From: Cellulosimicrobium funkei
GTDB lineage: Bacteria; Actinomycetota; Actinomycetes; Actinomycetales; Cellulomonadaceae
Assembly (NCBI RefSeq): GCF_004519295.1
Contig: NZ_SOZH01000010.1
Coordinates: 1 to 64,000 of the forward strand
DNA length: 64,000 nt
Direction: 5' to 3'
In this document: one piece after another, positions 55,294 to 64,000 of the stretch
How the letters are laid out: the number at the start of each line of letters is the position of its first letter
How positions within the stretch are numbered: position 1 is the stretch's first letter
Translations under genes and position numbers: made by a program
The notes under the pieces: generated by a model
What the model was told of the DNA's origin: nothing
The model's database searches: none
The model's input: only the letters and a program-made list of their open reading frames with translations

Positions 55294-56831
55294 TGGGGCT
55301 CGGGACCACGCGCGCCGTCGCGCTCGTCGGGCTCTCCGGTCACGTCGTCGAGGTGCAGGCCCACCTCGCGGCGTCCGTCCCCGGCTTCGTCCTCGTCGGG
55401 CTGCCGGACACCGCGCTCAGCGAGTCGCGCGACCGTGTGCGCGCGGCCGTGACGTCGTCGGGCATCGCGTGGCCCCAGCGCAAGGTCACGATCAACCTCT
55501 CGCCGGCGGCGCTGCCCAAGTCCGGGACGGGTTTCGACGTCGCGATCGCCGTCGCGCTGCTCGCCGGTGCCCAGGTGCTGCCCGCGGGCGCGGCGGACGG
55601 CGTCGTGCACCTCGGCGAGCTGGGCCTCGACGGTCGGCTCCAGCCCGTGCGCGGCGTCCTGCCGGCCGTGGCGGCCGCGGTCGCGGCGGGGTTCCCGGAC
55701 GTCGTGGTGCCGGCGGCCGACGTGGCGGAGGCGCGCCTCGTGCCCGGGGCCCGGGTGGTCGGGGCGGCGAGCCTCGCGGACGTCGCGCGGCTCCACGGCG
55801 CGTCGCTCGAGGGCGCTGACGAGGCGGCCGCGCCGGTCGTGGTCCCGCGCCCCGTCGTGCCCGTGGCCCGCCCCGGGGACCTCGCGGAGGTCGTCGGGCA
55901 GGACGAGGCGCGGCACGCGCTCGAGGTGGCCGCCGCGGGCGGCCACCACCTGCTCCTCGTCGGGGCTCCGGGCGCGGGCAAGACGATGCTCGCCTCACGG
56001 CTCCCCGGGATCCTGCCGGACCTCACGGAGAGCGAGGCGGTCGAGGTCACCGCCGTCCACTCCGTGGCCGGGGTGTTCGACCCGGGCGCGGGACTGGTCC
56101 ACCGCCCACCCTACGAGGACCCGCACCACACCGCGACGCCCGCCGCCATCGTCGGCGGGGGCAGCGGCCTGCCCCGGCCCGGGGCCGCGTCGCGGGCGCA
56201 CCGGGGCGTGCTCTTCCTCGACGAGGCGCCCGAGTTCGGCGCGCGCGTGCTCCAGACGCTGCGCCAGCCGCTCGAGCACGGCGAGCTCGTCATCCACCGG
56301 GCGGGCGGGACGGCGCGCTACCCCGCCCGGTTCCAGCTCGTGCTCGCCGCCAACCCGTGCCCGTGCGGCCAGGGCGTCGGCAAGGGGCTCGAGTGCTCGT
56401 GCTCGTCGGTGGCGCAGCGACGGTACTTCGGTCGGCTCTCCGGCCCGCTCCTCGACCGGGTGGACGTGCAGGTCGAGGTCCGGCCGGTGACGCGGGTCGA
56501 GCGCGCGAGGGCCGCCGCCCCGGAGCCGAGCGCGGTCGTCGCGGCCCGGGTCGCCGCGGCCCGGGAGGCAGCCGCGTCCCGGCTCGCCGGCACGCCGTGG
56601 CGCACGAACGGCGAGGTGCCCGGCACGTGGCTGCGCGAGCGGCTCGGCCCCGACGCGGGCCTCCTGGCCGACGTGGACCGCGCGCTCGACCGCGGCACGC
56701 TCAGCCTGCGCGGCGCGGACCGCGTCCTGCGCCTCGCCTGGACTGTCGCCGACCTCGCCGGGCGCGCCGCGCCCACGAGGGCGGACGTCGGGACCGGGCT
56801 CGCGCTGCGCACGCGGGGCTACCGTGCCTGA
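55293..56831 (+). CDS. comM: ComM/YifB family Mg-chelatase-like AAA ATPase
   Basis: The 512-residue protein has an N-terminal Lon-like domain (VEVQAHLAASVPGFVLVGLP, VTINLSPAALPKSGTGFDVA). A Mg-chelatase-type AAA core follows, with LLLVGAPGAGKTMLASRLPG (Walker A) near residue 222 and GVLFLDEAPEFGARVLQTLR (Walker B) near 305. A CPCGQG...CSCS cysteine group near 355-370 may bind zinc. ComM is a hexameric branch-migration helicase in transformation. Here it lies between yraN and dprA, overlapping both, so the three DNA-processing genes are coupled. Confidence 0.94.
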   Translation: MGLGTTRAVALVGLSGHVVEVQAHLAASVPGFVLVGLPDTALSESRDRVRAAVTSSGIAWPQRKVTINLSPAALPKSGTGFDVAIAVALLAGAQVLPAGAADGVVHLGELGLDGRLQPVRGVLPAVAAAVAAGFPDVVVPAADVAEARLVPGARVVGAASLADVARLHGASLEGADEAAAPVVVPRPVVPVARPGDLAEVVGQDEARHALEVAAAGGHHLLLVGAPGAGKTMLASRLPGILPDLTESEAVEVTAVHSVAGVFDPGAGLVHRPPYEDPHHTATPAAIVGGGSGLPRPGAASRAHRGVLFLDEAPEFGARVLQTLRQPLEHGELVIHRAGGTARYPARFQLVLAANPCPCGQGVGKGLECSCSSVAQRRYFGRLSGPLLDRVDVQVEVRPVTRVERARAAAPEPSAVVAARVAAAREAAASRLAGTPWRTNGEVPGTWLRERLGPDAGLLADVDRALDRGTLSLRGADRVLRLAWTVADLAGRAAPTRADVGTGLALRTRGYRA

Positions 56832-58236
56832 GCGCGGGTCCGGGGACGGGCGCCCCGTGTTCGACGTCCTCGACGAACGCCTCGCGCGCGCGGCGTGGTC
56901 GCGCATCGCGGAACCGGGGGACCAGGTCGCGGTCGCGCTCGTCGACCAGCTCGGCGCCGGTCCGGCGCTCGAGTGGCTCCACGAGGCGGCGCGTGACCCG
57001 GCCGGTGCGCGCCGCGCGCTGGTCCGTCTCGCCGACGACGGCGCGCCGGGCGGTGCCCCTCCGGTGCGGGAAGGCCCGACGAGCGTCCCTGCGGTCGGTC
57101 CCGCTCGCGGCACCCGGGAGGACGAGCCCGACCCGGCGGCACGGTCGGCCGGCCGGCGCGTGGCCGAGCGCCACGCGGTGGGACGGTCGACCGACGCACG
57201 CGTGACGGACCACGACCCGCGCGCCCGGTCGGTGGCGCGGCTCCTGCGGGCCGTCGGGCGCTGGGCTCCCCGCCTCGACGGGCTGGACCCGCGCCGTGAG
57301 CTGCGCGTGCTCGAGCGCCTCGGCGGCACGCTCGTCGTGCCGGGCGACGACCGGTGGCCGTCCGGCCTCGACGACCTCGGGCCCGTCCGCCCGCTCGCGC
57401 TGTGGGTGCGGGGGAGCGCAGCGGTGCAGGACCTCGCGGCGCGCTCGGTCGCGGTGGTCGGCGCCCGCGCCTGCACCGACTACGGCCGCCACGTGACGGG
57501 CGAGATCGCAGCAGGCCTCGCGGCGCGAGGGTTCACCGTCGTGTCCGGAGGCGCGTACGGGATCGACGCGGCGGCGCACCGGGCGGCGATCCTCTCGGGT
57601 GGACCGACGGTCGCGTTCCTCGCGGGGGGCGTGGACCGGTTCTACCCGGCCGGGAACGTCGAGCTGCTCCGCTCGGTCGTCGAGTCGGGCGGCGCGGTCG
57701 TCTCGGAGGTCCCGCCCGGGTCCGTCCCGAGCCGGGTGCGGTTCCTGCTGCGCAACCGGCTCATCGCGGCGTTCGCGCGGGCGACGGTCGTCGTCGAGGC
57801 GGCCTGGCGCTCGGGCTCGCTGAGCACGGCGTCGCGCGCCGCGGAGCTCTCCCGGCCGGTCGGTGCCGTGCCGGGCCCCGTGACGTCGATGGCGTCGACC
57901 GGGTGCCACCGGCTGCTGCGCGACGGCGTGGCGGTGTGCGTCACCGACGCGGACGAGGTCGTCGAGCTCGCGGGCGACCTCGCGCGGGACGCGGCGCCCG
58001 CCGCGCCGGCCGCGACCTCGTGGCGAGCACCCCACGACGCCCCGTACGACGACCTGGACCCCGTCGAGACGCGCACGTGGGACGCGCTCCCGCTGCGTGT
58101 GGGAGCCTCGACCGAGGCGATGGCCCGCGCCGCAGGTCTTGCCGTGGCGGACGTGGTCGGTGCGCTCGGAAGGCTCGAGGCCCGAGGGCTCGCCGAGCGG
58201 GCGCCCGTCGGCTGGCGGCGCGTGCGTGAGCCCTAA
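56824..58236 (+). CDS. dprA: DNA-processing protein DprA
   Basis: The 470-residue protein loads RecA on single-stranded DNA in transformation. A helical N-terminal region and a low-complexity insert (about 75-125) precede the Rossmann-like core. SVAVVGARACTDYGRHVTGE lies near residue 212, VSGGAYGIDAAAHRAAIL near 240 and FLAGGVDRFYPAGN near 265. RVRFLLRNRLIAAFARATVV follows. The C-terminal winged-helix-like domain includes DPVETRTWDALPLRVGASTE. Its GTG overlaps the comM end by eight bases. Other competence genes are not in the window. Confidence 0.94.
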   Translation: MPERGSGDGRPVFDVLDERLARAAWSRIAEPGDQVAVALVDQLGAGPALEWLHEAARDPAGARRALVRLADDGAPGGAPPVREGPTSVPAVGPARGTREDEPDPAARSAGRRVAERHAVGRSTDARVTDHDPRARSVARLLRAVGRWAPRLDGLDPRRELRVLERLGGTLVVPGDDRWPSGLDDLGPVRPLALWVRGSAAVQDLAARSVAVVGARACTDYGRHVTGEIAAGLAARGFTVVSGGAYGIDAAAHRAAILSGGPTVAFLAGGVDRFYPAGNVELLRSVVESGGAVVSEVPPGSVPSRVRFLLRNRLIAAFARATVVVEAAWRSGSLSTASRAAELSRPVGAVPGPVTSMASTGCHRLLRDGVAVCVTDADEVVELAGDLARDAAPAAPAATSWRAPHDAPYDDLDPVETRTWDALPLRVGASTEAMARAAGLAVADVVGALGRLEARGLAERAPVGWRRVREP

Positions 58237-58271
58237 GTCGGGAGCGGTGCGGGATGTGCTGAGCATGCGTG

Positions 58272-58320
58272 AGTCATGGGTCATGAGTCATGAGTCATGA
58301 GTCATGAGTCATGAGCCGTG
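58272..58320. repeat. Seven-base tandem repeat upstream of xerC
   Basis: Seven head-to-tail copies of AGTCATG, with one changed base in the second and two in the last, run from 58272 to 58320. The overlapping ATGAGTCAT is nearly palindromic. The array is notably A+T-rich against its surroundings and lies in the 174-base dprA-xerC gap. It could be a slipped-strand repeat or a cluster of protein-binding sites. Confidence 0.85.
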
Positions 58321-58410
58321 CGAGGTGCGCTGAGAGTGCGTCGGCCCTGAGCGGCGAGCAGAGCGGAGCGCCTCCCCGGGCCAGCGCTCGCCGCGCGCGA
58401 GACTGGGGGC

Positions 58411-59385
58411 GTGACACGAGCAGACACCTCCGAGGAGCACCCCGCGGACGAGCGCGTCGCGGAACCCGCCGTCGCGCTGCCCGAGGCGATGCGTGCGGCG
58501 CTCGCGGACTTCGCGGTCCACCTCGAGGTGGCACAGGGGACGTCGGCGCACACGGTCCGCGCCTACACCGGCGACGTCGAGTCGTTGCTGCGGCACGCCG
58601 TCCGCCACGGCGCGGCGGCCCCGCGCGACGTCGACCTCGCCGCGCTGCGTGCGTGGCTCACGACGCAGTCGGAGCGCGGGTTGGCCCGGGCGACCCTCGC
58701 CCGACGCGGCGCGGCGGCGCGCGCGTTCTTCGACTGGGCGCGGCGCACGGGGCGTGTCGACTCCGACCCGGCGGCGCGGCTCGCGAGCCCGCGCGTGCCC
58801 CGCACCCTGCCGACCGTCCTCGCGGTCGACGCGGCGGCGCGCCTGCTCGACGACGCGCGCGAGGCCGCCGTCGAGGGTGAGCCGGCCCGGTTGCGCGAGT
58901 GGGCCGCCGTCGAGCTCCTCTACGGGGCCGGGATCCGCGTCGGCGAGCTCGCGGGGGTCGACGTCGACGACGTGGACCTCGCGCAGCGCGTGGTCCGGGT
59001 GCTCGGGAAGGGCGACAAGGAGCGCGTCGTGCCGTTCGGCGTGCCGGCGGCGCGGGCGGTGACCCGCTGGCTCGACGTGGGACGGCCCGCCCTCGTCACC
59101 GCGCGCTCGGGCCCCGCGCTCCTGCTGGGCGACCGCGGGGGACGCTGGGGGCAGCGGCAGGTCCGCGAGGCGGTGCACCGCCTCGCCGCGGCGGCGGGCG
59201 TCGACGACGTCGCCCCCCACGACCTGCGGCACAGCGCCGCCACGCACCTCCTCGCCGGGGGCTCGGACCTGCGCAGCGTGCAGGAGATCCTCGGGCACTC
59301 CTCGCTCGCGACGACGCAGCGCTACACGCACGTGACCGCGGAGCGGCTGCGCACCTCGTTCGAGCAGGCGTTCCCGCGCGCCTGA
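58411..59385 (+). CDS. xerC: Tyrosine recombinase XerC
   Basis: The 324-residue recombinase resolves chromosome dimers at dif with XerD. The SAM-like N-terminal domain has HLEVAQGTSAHTVRAYTGDV near residue 35. Catalytic residues are Arg in GAGIRVGELAG near 175, Lys in GKGDKERVVPF near 200, His/Arg in APHDLRHSAATHLLAGG near 270, His in ILGHSSLATT near 295 and Tyr in TQRYTHV near 304. All are intact. GTG at 58411 follows GAGACT and six bases, like ftsY. No integrase-type flanking att sites or phage genes are seen, so it is the chromosomal enzyme. Confidence 0.94.
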   Translation: MTRADTSEEHPADERVAEPAVALPEAMRAALADFAVHLEVAQGTSAHTVRAYTGDVESLLRHAVRHGAAAPRDVDLAALRAWLTTQSERGLARATLARRGAAARAFFDWARRTGRVDSDPAARLASPRVPRTLPTVLAVDAAARLLDDAREAAVEGEPARLREWAAVELLYGAGIRVGELAGVDVDDVDLAQRVVRVLGKGDKERVVPFGVPAARAVTRWLDVGRPALVTARSGPALLLGDRGGRWGQRQVREAVHRLAAAAGVDDVAPHDLRHSAATHLLAGGSDLRSVQEILGHSSLATTQRYTHVTAERLRTSFEQAFPRA

Positions 59386-59390
59386 CGCTG

Positions 59391-59440
59391 GCCGTGGTCC
59401 GCCGTGGTCCGCCGTGGTCCGCCGTGACCCGCCGCGGCCC
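59391..59440. repeat. Ten-base tandem repeat between xerC and the M23 gene
   Basis: Five consecutive ten-base units begin at 59391: three exact GCCGTGGTCC copies, then GCCGTGACCC and GCCGCGGCCC. The array fills the convergent gap between xerC and the M23 peptidase gene. No function is evident. Confidence 0.8.
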
Positions 59441-59446
59441 GCGCGG

Positions 59447-60136
59447 TCAGGCCTCCCCGAGGGGAAGCAGCACGATCGGCGGCCGGTCGCCGAGGAGAGC
59501 CAGCGGGTCGAGGTAGCGCTCGCCGCGTCGCACGCCCCAGTGCACGCACGTGGCGGCGCAGTGGCTCCCCGCGGCGCTCTCCGCGGCCTGCACCGTGCCG
59601 AGCACGGACCCGGACGTCACGCGCTCGCCGCGCCCGACCGACGCCGTCACGGGCTCGAGGGAGGTGCGCAGCCCGTCGTCGTGCAGGACGACGACCACGT
59701 CGCGCCCCGCGACGGGCCCGGTGAACGAGACCACGCCGGGGGCAGGGGAGCGGACGGTCTCCGCGGGGGCGGCCGCGAGGTCGACGCCCCGGTGCCCCGG
59801 CAGCCAGTCGTGCTCCGGCGGGTCGAACGGCGCGAGCACGTCCAGGTCGGCGACCTCCCGGTCGAGCGGGGGAACCCACCCGCGCGACGCGGCTCCCTGC
59901 CCGGGCCCGGGAGTCGACGCCGCTCCTGCCACGGGTGCGGCGAGTACCACGAGCGCGCCGAGCACGAGGACGGCGCCGCGGAACCGGGCAGGACGCGTGG
60001 TCGTGCCGCCAGACTGCCCGACGGCCGGGTGCCCGGGCAGGTGATCGGTCGTGCGGCCGGACGGCCCGTCGGCGAGACGGACCGCACGGCGGGCGGGCGG
60101 GTGAGCGGACGGGAGACGAGCGCGGTCGAGGGTCAC
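59447..60136 (-). CDS. Secreted M23-family peptidase-like protein
   Basis: The 229-residue protein has a long basic N-terminus, then a hydrophobic segment (AVLVLGALVVLAAPVAGAAS, about 55-74), probably a signal peptide with cleavage near AGA-AS. The mature part has the M23 pattern HDWLPGHRGVDLAA (H-x3-D) near residue 113 and CVHWGVRRGERYLDP near 200. Active family members cut peptidoglycan peptides; whether this one is catalytic is unsure. The same gene type lies upstream of rpsB in mycobacteria (Rv2891). The GTG at 60136 follows CACCCT at leaderless spacing. The gap to rpsB is 431 bases. Confidence 0.85.
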   Translation of the reverse strand: MTLDRARLPSAHPPARRAVRLADGPSGRTTDHLPGHPAVGQSGGTTTRPARFRGAVLVLGALVVLAAPVAGAASTPGPGQGAASRGWVPPLDREVADLDVLAPFDPPEHDWLPGHRGVDLAAAPAETVRSPAPGVVSFTGPVAGRDVVVVLHDDGLRTSLEPVTASVGRGERVTSGSVLGTVQAAESAAGSHCAATCVHWGVRRGERYLDPLALLGDRPPIVLLPLGEA

Positions 60137-60249
60137 GGGGTCAGGGTGCCGGAGTCACGCCGACGGGCGCGGACGCGTCGGGCTCGGCTGTGGACGAGCG
60201 GCCCGCGCGACGGCGCACGACGGCGGCTGTGGTCGGCCCTGCCGTCGGG

Positions 60250-60255
60250 TAGACT
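60250..60255 (+). promoter_or_regulatory. -10 region of the rpsB promoter
   Basis: TAGACT lies about 310 bases upstream of the rpsB ATG in the M23-rpsB gap. It implies a leader of about 300 bases. The leader, 60262-60567, contains several GC-rich repeats and no convincing gene; S2-dependent control there is possible but no known motif was recognised. Confidence 0.45.
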
Positions 60256-60567
60256 TGCCGCTGCGACCGGCGCGTTCGCCGTGCCCGGCCCGAGGGACCA
60301 CCTCGGCCGAGGACGGAGCCGGTCGACTTCGCGCGTCACGTCCTCGCCCTCGTCTCCCGGTTCGTCCGGGTCGGGGTGGGGCCGCGTCCGGCGTCGGTCC
60401 TGCTCGCACCGTCCACGGTGCGTCGCAGGCGTCGGCACGGGTGGCGCCAGGGGTGCGACCACCAGGGTCGTCACCGACAACCGCACCGCGGTCCGTCCCC
60501 CGGGAGGGGCCGCCAGAAGCGTGCGCGCACCGGGTGGATCCCGGGCCGCACGGCGAAAGGACGTGTC

Positions 60568-61551
60568 ATGGCCGTCGTGACCATGCGCCAGCTCCTCGAG
60601 AGCGGTGTCCACTTCGGACACCAGACCCGCCGTTGGAACCCGAAGATGAAGCGCTTCATCTTCACCGAGCGCAACGGCATCTACATCGTCGACCTCCAGC
60701 AGTCGCTGTCGTACATCGACCGCGCGTACGAGTTCGTCAAGGAGACCGTCGCGCACGGCGGCTCCATCCTCTTCGTCGGCACCAAGAAGCAGGCCCAGGA
60801 GCCCGTGGCCGAGCAGGCCGCGCGCGTCGGGATGCCCTACGTGAACCACCGCTGGCTCGGCGGCATGCTCACCAACTTCACCACGGTGCACAAGCGTCTC
60901 CAGCGCCTCAAGGAGCTCGAGGAGATCGACTTCGACGACGTCGCCGGCTCGGCGCTCACGAAGAAGGAGCTCCTCGTCCTGCGTCGCGAGAAGGACAAGC
61001 TCGCCCGCACGCTCGGCGGCATCCGCGACATGGCGAAGGTCCCCTCCGCCGTGTGGATCGTCGACACGAACAAGGAGCACCTCGCGGTCGACGAGGCGCG
61101 CAAGCTCCACATCCCGATCGTCGCGATCCTCGACACGAACTGCGACCCGGACGTCGTGGACTACAAGATCCCGGGCAACGACGACGCGATCCGCTCCGTG
61201 ACGCTGCTCACGCGGGTCATCGCGGACGCCGTCGCCGAGGGTCTGCTCCAGCGTCACTCGGGCCGTTCGGGCGCCGAGGCCGAGGCGGGCGCCTCCGCCG
61301 AGCCGCTGGCCGAGTGGGAGCGCGAGCTCCTCGCCGGCGCCGAGCAGCAGCTCGAGGCGGACGAGAAGGCCGCCGAGGCGAACGTCGAGGCCGCCGCGGC
61401 CGAGGGCGTGGCCGAGGCTGCCGCCGAGGTCGCCGCCGAGGAGCCGGGTGACGCCACCGCCGAGGTCGTCGAGGAGGCCGCCGCCGAGGCTGCCGTCGTC
61501 GCGGACGCCGAGGCCGTGGTCGCCGACGCCGAGGCCGACGAGACCAAGTGA
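60568..61551 (+). CDS. rpsB: 30S ribosomal protein S2
   Basis: The 327-residue protein starts [20 protein letters not shown], the S2 signature. [38 protein letters not shown] and [12 protein letters not shown] follow. The conserved fold ends near residue 235 and the last 90 residues are an Ala/Glu-rich acidic tail, longer than in most bacteria. GAAAGGA lies about eight bases before the ATG. A GNRA-capped hairpin separates it from tsf. Confidence 0.97.
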   Translation: MAVVTMRQLLESGVHFGHQTRRWNPKMKRFIFTERNGIYIVDLQQSLSYIDRAYEFVKETVAHGGSILFVGTKKQAQEPVAEQAARVGMPYVNHRWLGGMLTNFTTVHKRLQRLKELEEIDFDDVAGSALTKKELLVLRREKDKLARTLGGIRDMAKVPSAVWIVDTNKEHLAVDEARKLHIPIVAILDTNCDPDVVDYKIPGNDDAIRSVTLLTRVIADAVAEGLLQRHSGRSGAEAEAGASAEPLAEWERELLAGAEQQLEADEKAAEANVEAAAAEGVAEAAAEVAAEEPGDATAEVVEEAAAEAAVVADAEAVVADAEADETK

Positions 61552-61557
61552 CGTCCC

Positions 61558-61589
61558 GGGGTGCGCGACGGGCGACCGTCGCGCACCCC
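61558..61589 (+). terminator. 14-bp hairpin with GNRA loop between rpsB and tsf
   Basis: Arms 61558-61571 and 61576-61589 pair perfectly around a GCGA tetraloop, six bases after the rpsB stop. No T-run follows. It may attenuate transcription into tsf, lowering EF-Ts relative to S2, or protect the rpsB 3' end. Confidence 0.6.
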
Positions 61590-61684
61590 GTGCCGTACCA
61601 CCGGCGTACCGGGCACCCACGCGGTGCCGCCAGCACGTCGCTTGTGACGAAGTACCCGTGACGAACCACGAGTGAGGAACCACC

Positions 61685-62524
61685 ATGGCGAACTACACCG
61701 CCGCTGACATCAAGGCCCTGCGCGAGCGCACCGGCGCCGGCATGCTCGACGTCAAGAAGGCTCTCGACGAGGCGGGCGGCGACGCGGACAAGGCGCTCGA
61801 GATCATCCGTGTGAAGGGTCTGAAGGGCGTCGCCAAGCGCGAGGGCCGCTCGACCTCCGAGGGCCTCGTCGCCGTCGACATCCGCGACACCGAGGGTGGC
61901 CAGGTCGCGACGCTCATCGAGCTCAACTCCGAGACGGACTTCGTCGCGAAGAACGACACGTTCATCTCCCTCGCGGACCGCGTGCTCAAGGCCGCGGCCG
62001 AGGCCGGTGCGCGCGACGCGGACGCGGCGCTCGCCGCGGACGCGGACGGCGAGACCGTCCAGCAGGTCATCGACAACCAGGCCGCGACGCTCGGCGAGAA
62101 GATCGTCCTGCGCCGCGTGACCCGCGTCGCGGGCGAGCGCGTCACCGCGTACCTCCACCGCACCGCGCGCGACCTGCCGCCGTCGATCGGCGTCGTCGTC
62201 GCCACGGACGCCGCGGGCGAGGCCGTCGCGAAGGACGTCGCGCAGCACGTCGCCGCGATGTCCCCGACGTACCTCTCGCGCGACGAGGTCCCGGCCGAGA
62301 CGGTCGAGAACGAGCGCCGCATCGCCGAGGAGACCTCGCGCAACGAGGGCAAGCCCGAGGCCGCGCTGCCGAAGATCGTCGAGGGTCGCCTCAACGGCTT
62401 CTTCAAGGACGTCGTCCTCGTCGACCAGCCGCTCGCGAAGGACCCGAAGAAGACGGTCGGCCAGGTCGTCTCCGAGGCCGGCGGCACCATCACGGAGTTC
62501 GTGCGCTACCGCGTCGGCGCCTGA
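61685..62524 (+). CDS. tsf: Elongation factor Ts
   Basis: The 279-residue protein is the nucleotide exchange factor for EF-Tu. It begins [20 protein letters not shown], followed by [20 protein letters not shown]. The EF-Tu-contacting motif [16 protein letters not shown] lies near residue 77. Two core subdomains follow, with [20 protein letters not shown] near 195. GAGGAA precedes the ATG by about seven bases. A GC-rich inverted repeat (62532-62541 with 62567-62576) lies after its stop. Confidence 0.97.
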   Translation: MANYTAADIKALRERTGAGMLDVKKALDEAGGDADKALEIIRVKGLKGVAKREGRSTSEGLVAVDIRDTEGGQVATLIELNSETDFVAKNDTFISLADRVLKAAAEAGARDADAALAADADGETVQQVIDNQAATLGEKIVLRRVTRVAGERVTAYLHRTARDLPPSIGVVVATDAAGEAVAKDVAQHVAAMSPTYLSRDEVPAETVENERRIAEETSRNEGKPEAALPKIVEGRLNGFFKDVVLVDQPLAKDPKKTVGQVVSEAGGTITEFVRYRVGA

Positions 62525-62531
62525 CGCCCCC

Positions 62532-62576
62532 GTCGGCCCGGCCCCGTCGTCTCGTGGACGGCGGGTCCGGGCCGAC
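62532..62576 (+). terminator. Probable tsf terminator
   Basis: GTCGGCCCGG and CCGGGCCGAC form a perfect 10-bp stem, with an inner CCGTC/GACGG stem, eight bases after the tsf stop. It lies in the 163-base gap before pyrH. Confidence 0.5.
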
Positions 62577-62687
62577 CGCGCACCCGGGCCCGGCCCGGGC
62601 GCGCGACGACCGCCGACGTGCCGCACCATCAGGTGGACGACGGCGGAGCAGGACCACCCCGCCCCACCGGGCCAGGACGAAGGACAG

Positions 62688-63443
62688 GTGTCGACAGTGA
62701 CGGCAGGCGAGCAGACCGAGCCCCGGACGGGGACCGAGCACCGGCGGGTGCTCCTCAAGCTGTCGGGCGAGACGTTCGGCGGCGGGCAGATCGGCCTCGC
62801 GCCCGACGTCGTCCAGCGCGTCTCCCAGGAGATCGCGGCCGCGGTCGAGCAGGGCGTCCAGGTCGCCATCGTGGTCGGTGGCGGCAACTTCTTCCGCGGG
62901 GCGGAGCTCTCCCAGCGCGGGCTCGACCGCGCGCGTGCCGACTACATGGGCATGCTGGGCACGGTCATGAACTGCCTCGCGCTCCAGGACTTCCTCGAGC
63001 AGGCCGGGGTGAAGACGCGCGTGCAGACCGCCATCGCGATGGGCCAGGTCGCCGAGCCGTACATCCCGCTGCGCGCGATCCGGCACCTCGAGAAGGGCCG
63101 CGTCGTCATCTTCGGCGCCGGCGCCGGGATGCCGTACTTCTCGACCGACACGGTCTCCGTGCAGCGCGCCCTCGAGACGCACTGCCAGGAGGTCCTCATG
63201 GGCAAGAACGGCGTGGACGGCGTCTACACGGCGGACCCGCGCACGGACCCGTCGGCCACCAAGCTCGACCACCTCACGTACACCGACGCGCTCGTCAACG
63301 ACCTCGGGGTCATGGACGCGACGGCGCTGAGCCTGTGCCGGGACAACGACGTGCGCATGCGCGTGTTCGGCATGAGCGAGCCGGGGAACGTCACGCGCGC
63401 CCTGGTCGGCGAGAATATTGGCACACTGGTCACGACCGACTGA
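62688..63443 (+). CDS. pyrH: UMP kinase
   Basis: The 251-residue amino-acid-kinase-fold enzyme phosphorylates [23 protein letters not shown] near residue 22 and [16 protein letters not shown] near 60 bind nucleotides. [20 protein letters not shown] near 85 and [20 protein letters not shown] near 145 are family hallmarks, and [13 protein letters not shown] follows. The GTG at 62688 is used here, but GTG at 62697 is equally possible: AGGTG lies six bases before it, whereas AGGA is only three bases from the first. The gene precedes frr as in most bacteria. Confidence 0.96.
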   Translation: MSTVTAGEQTEPRTGTEHRRVLLKLSGETFGGGQIGLAPDVVQRVSQEIAAAVEQGVQVAIVVGGGNFFRGAELSQRGLDRARADYMGMLGTVMNCLALQDFLEQAGVKTRVQTAIAMGQVAEPYIPLRAIRHLEKGRVVIFGAGAGMPYFSTDTVSVQRALETHCQEVLMGKNGVDGVYTADPRTDPSATKLDHLTYTDALVNDLGVMDATALSLCRDNDVRMRVFGMSEPGNVTRALVGENIGTLVTTD

Positions 63444-63518
63444 CACCGGTGCGACCAGGCCGGTGACCCCGGCCACGACCGCACGGACCGACCCACGACG
63501 AACGACGAAGGAGCACTG

Positions 63519-64000
63519 GTGATCGACGAGACCCTCCTCGAGGCCGAGGAGAAGATGGACAAGGCCGTCGAGGTGGCCAAGGAGGACTTCGCCGCGATCC
63601 GCACGGGCCGTGCGAACGCCGCGATGTTCAACAAGATCACGGTCGACTACTACGGCGCCCCGACCCCGCTGCAGCAGCTCGCGTCGTTCACGGTGACCGA
63701 GGCGCGCACGATCCTCGTCTCGCCGTTCGACAAGAGCTCGATGACCGCGGTCGAGAAGGCGCTGCGCGACTCCGACCTCGGGGTGAACCCCTCGAACGAC
63801 GGCAACGTCGTCCGGGTCGTCCTGCCCGCCCTCACGGAGGAGCGTCGTCGTGACTTCGTGAAGCTCGCGAAGTCGAAGGCGGAGGACTCGCGCGTCGCGA
63901 TCCGCAACGTCCGCCGTCGGGCGAAGGAGGAGCTGGACCGCATCGCGCGCGACGGCGAGGCCGGCGAGGACGAGGTCGCGCGCGCCGAGAAGGAACTCGA
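63519..64000 (+). CDS. frr: Ribosome recycling factor, 3' end beyond the window
   Basis: The 160 visible codons cover most of the roughly 185-residue RRF, which splits post-termination ribosomes with [23 protein letters not shown] begins helix 1, [19 protein letters not shown] and [20 protein letters not shown] form the hinge and domain II, and [20 protein letters not shown] starts the last helix. GAAGGAG lies six to seven bases before the GTG at 63519. The frame is open to the window end without a stop, so truncation is by the window. Confidence 0.95.
   Translation, partial: MIDETLLEAEEKMDKAVEVAKEDFAAIRTGRANAAMFNKITVDYYGAPTPLQQLASFTVTEARTILVSPFDKSSMTAVEKALRDSDLGVNPSNDGNVVRVVLPALTEERRRDFVKLAKSKAEDSRVAIRNVRRRAKEELDRIARDGEAGEDEVARAEKEL

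Overview
The window is about 64 kb of very GC-rich DNA with dense genes, many GTG starts, four-base start/stop overlaps and short intergenic regions. This points to an actinomycete. Gene order and content suggest the order Micrococcales, perhaps a Cellulomonas- or Cellulosimicrobium-like organism: ffh, rpsP, a KH protein, rimM, trmD, rplS, lepB, rnhB, a DUF2469 gene, yraN, comM, dprA, xerC, an M23 peptidase, rpsB, tsf, pyrH and frr; an ileS preceded by an actinobacterial T-box; coenzyme F420 enzymes; and a type-2 ValRS. The taxonomic call is inference. I saw no rRNA, tRNA, CRISPR array, insertion sequence or prophage.

1-9 kb: the tail of an unknown gene, an acyl-CoA synthetase (minus), chorismate mutase, a Vms1/eRF1-like release-factor relative, valS (minus) and a DUF4914 gene with a PEPCK-like P-loop. 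Convergent pairs here are separated by long palindromic terminators.

9-21 kb: a region centred on coenzyme F420. It holds F420-dependent glucose-6-phosphate dehydrogenase overlapping cofE, a deazaflavin-dependent (DDN-like) reductase, a PPOX/F420 flavin-fold protein, and a three-gene ABC transporter resembling the proposed F420-0 uptake cassette. No cofC, cofD, cofG or cofH gene is visible, so the cell may import F420-0 and add the glutamate tail itself. Interspersed are a VOC protein, an AI-2E family permease, an HhH-GPD protein, a phosphoesterase, a frameshifted AraC regulator, an NmrA-like/DUF1772 pair and a CoA-binding protein.

21-29.5 kb: an SDR, a membrane molybdopterin oxidoreductase, an 800-base leader region containing a possible Cys-Cys leader peptide and the ileS T-box, then ileS-folC.

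29.5-35 kb: the PTS-dependent dihydroxyacetone kinase operon dhaKLM and a TetR regulator/MFS exporter pair with two tandem operators. This block lies between folC and its usual actinobacterial neighbours DUF4233 and ndk, and looks like an insertion.

35-46.7 kb: smc, a small membrane protein, ftsY, then amtB-glnK-glnD behind a GlnR-type box, then ffh. The two SRP GTPases flank the nitrogen-sensing operon. GlnD ends without its ACT domains.

46.8-64 kb: an amidohydrolase and a convergent M16 peptidase, then the translation, secretion, DNA-processing and chromosome-resolution block from rpsP to frr, cut off by the window end. Several operon gaps hold strong hairpins. Many genes show a -10-like hexamer exactly six bases before the start codon, which suggests common leaderless transcription.
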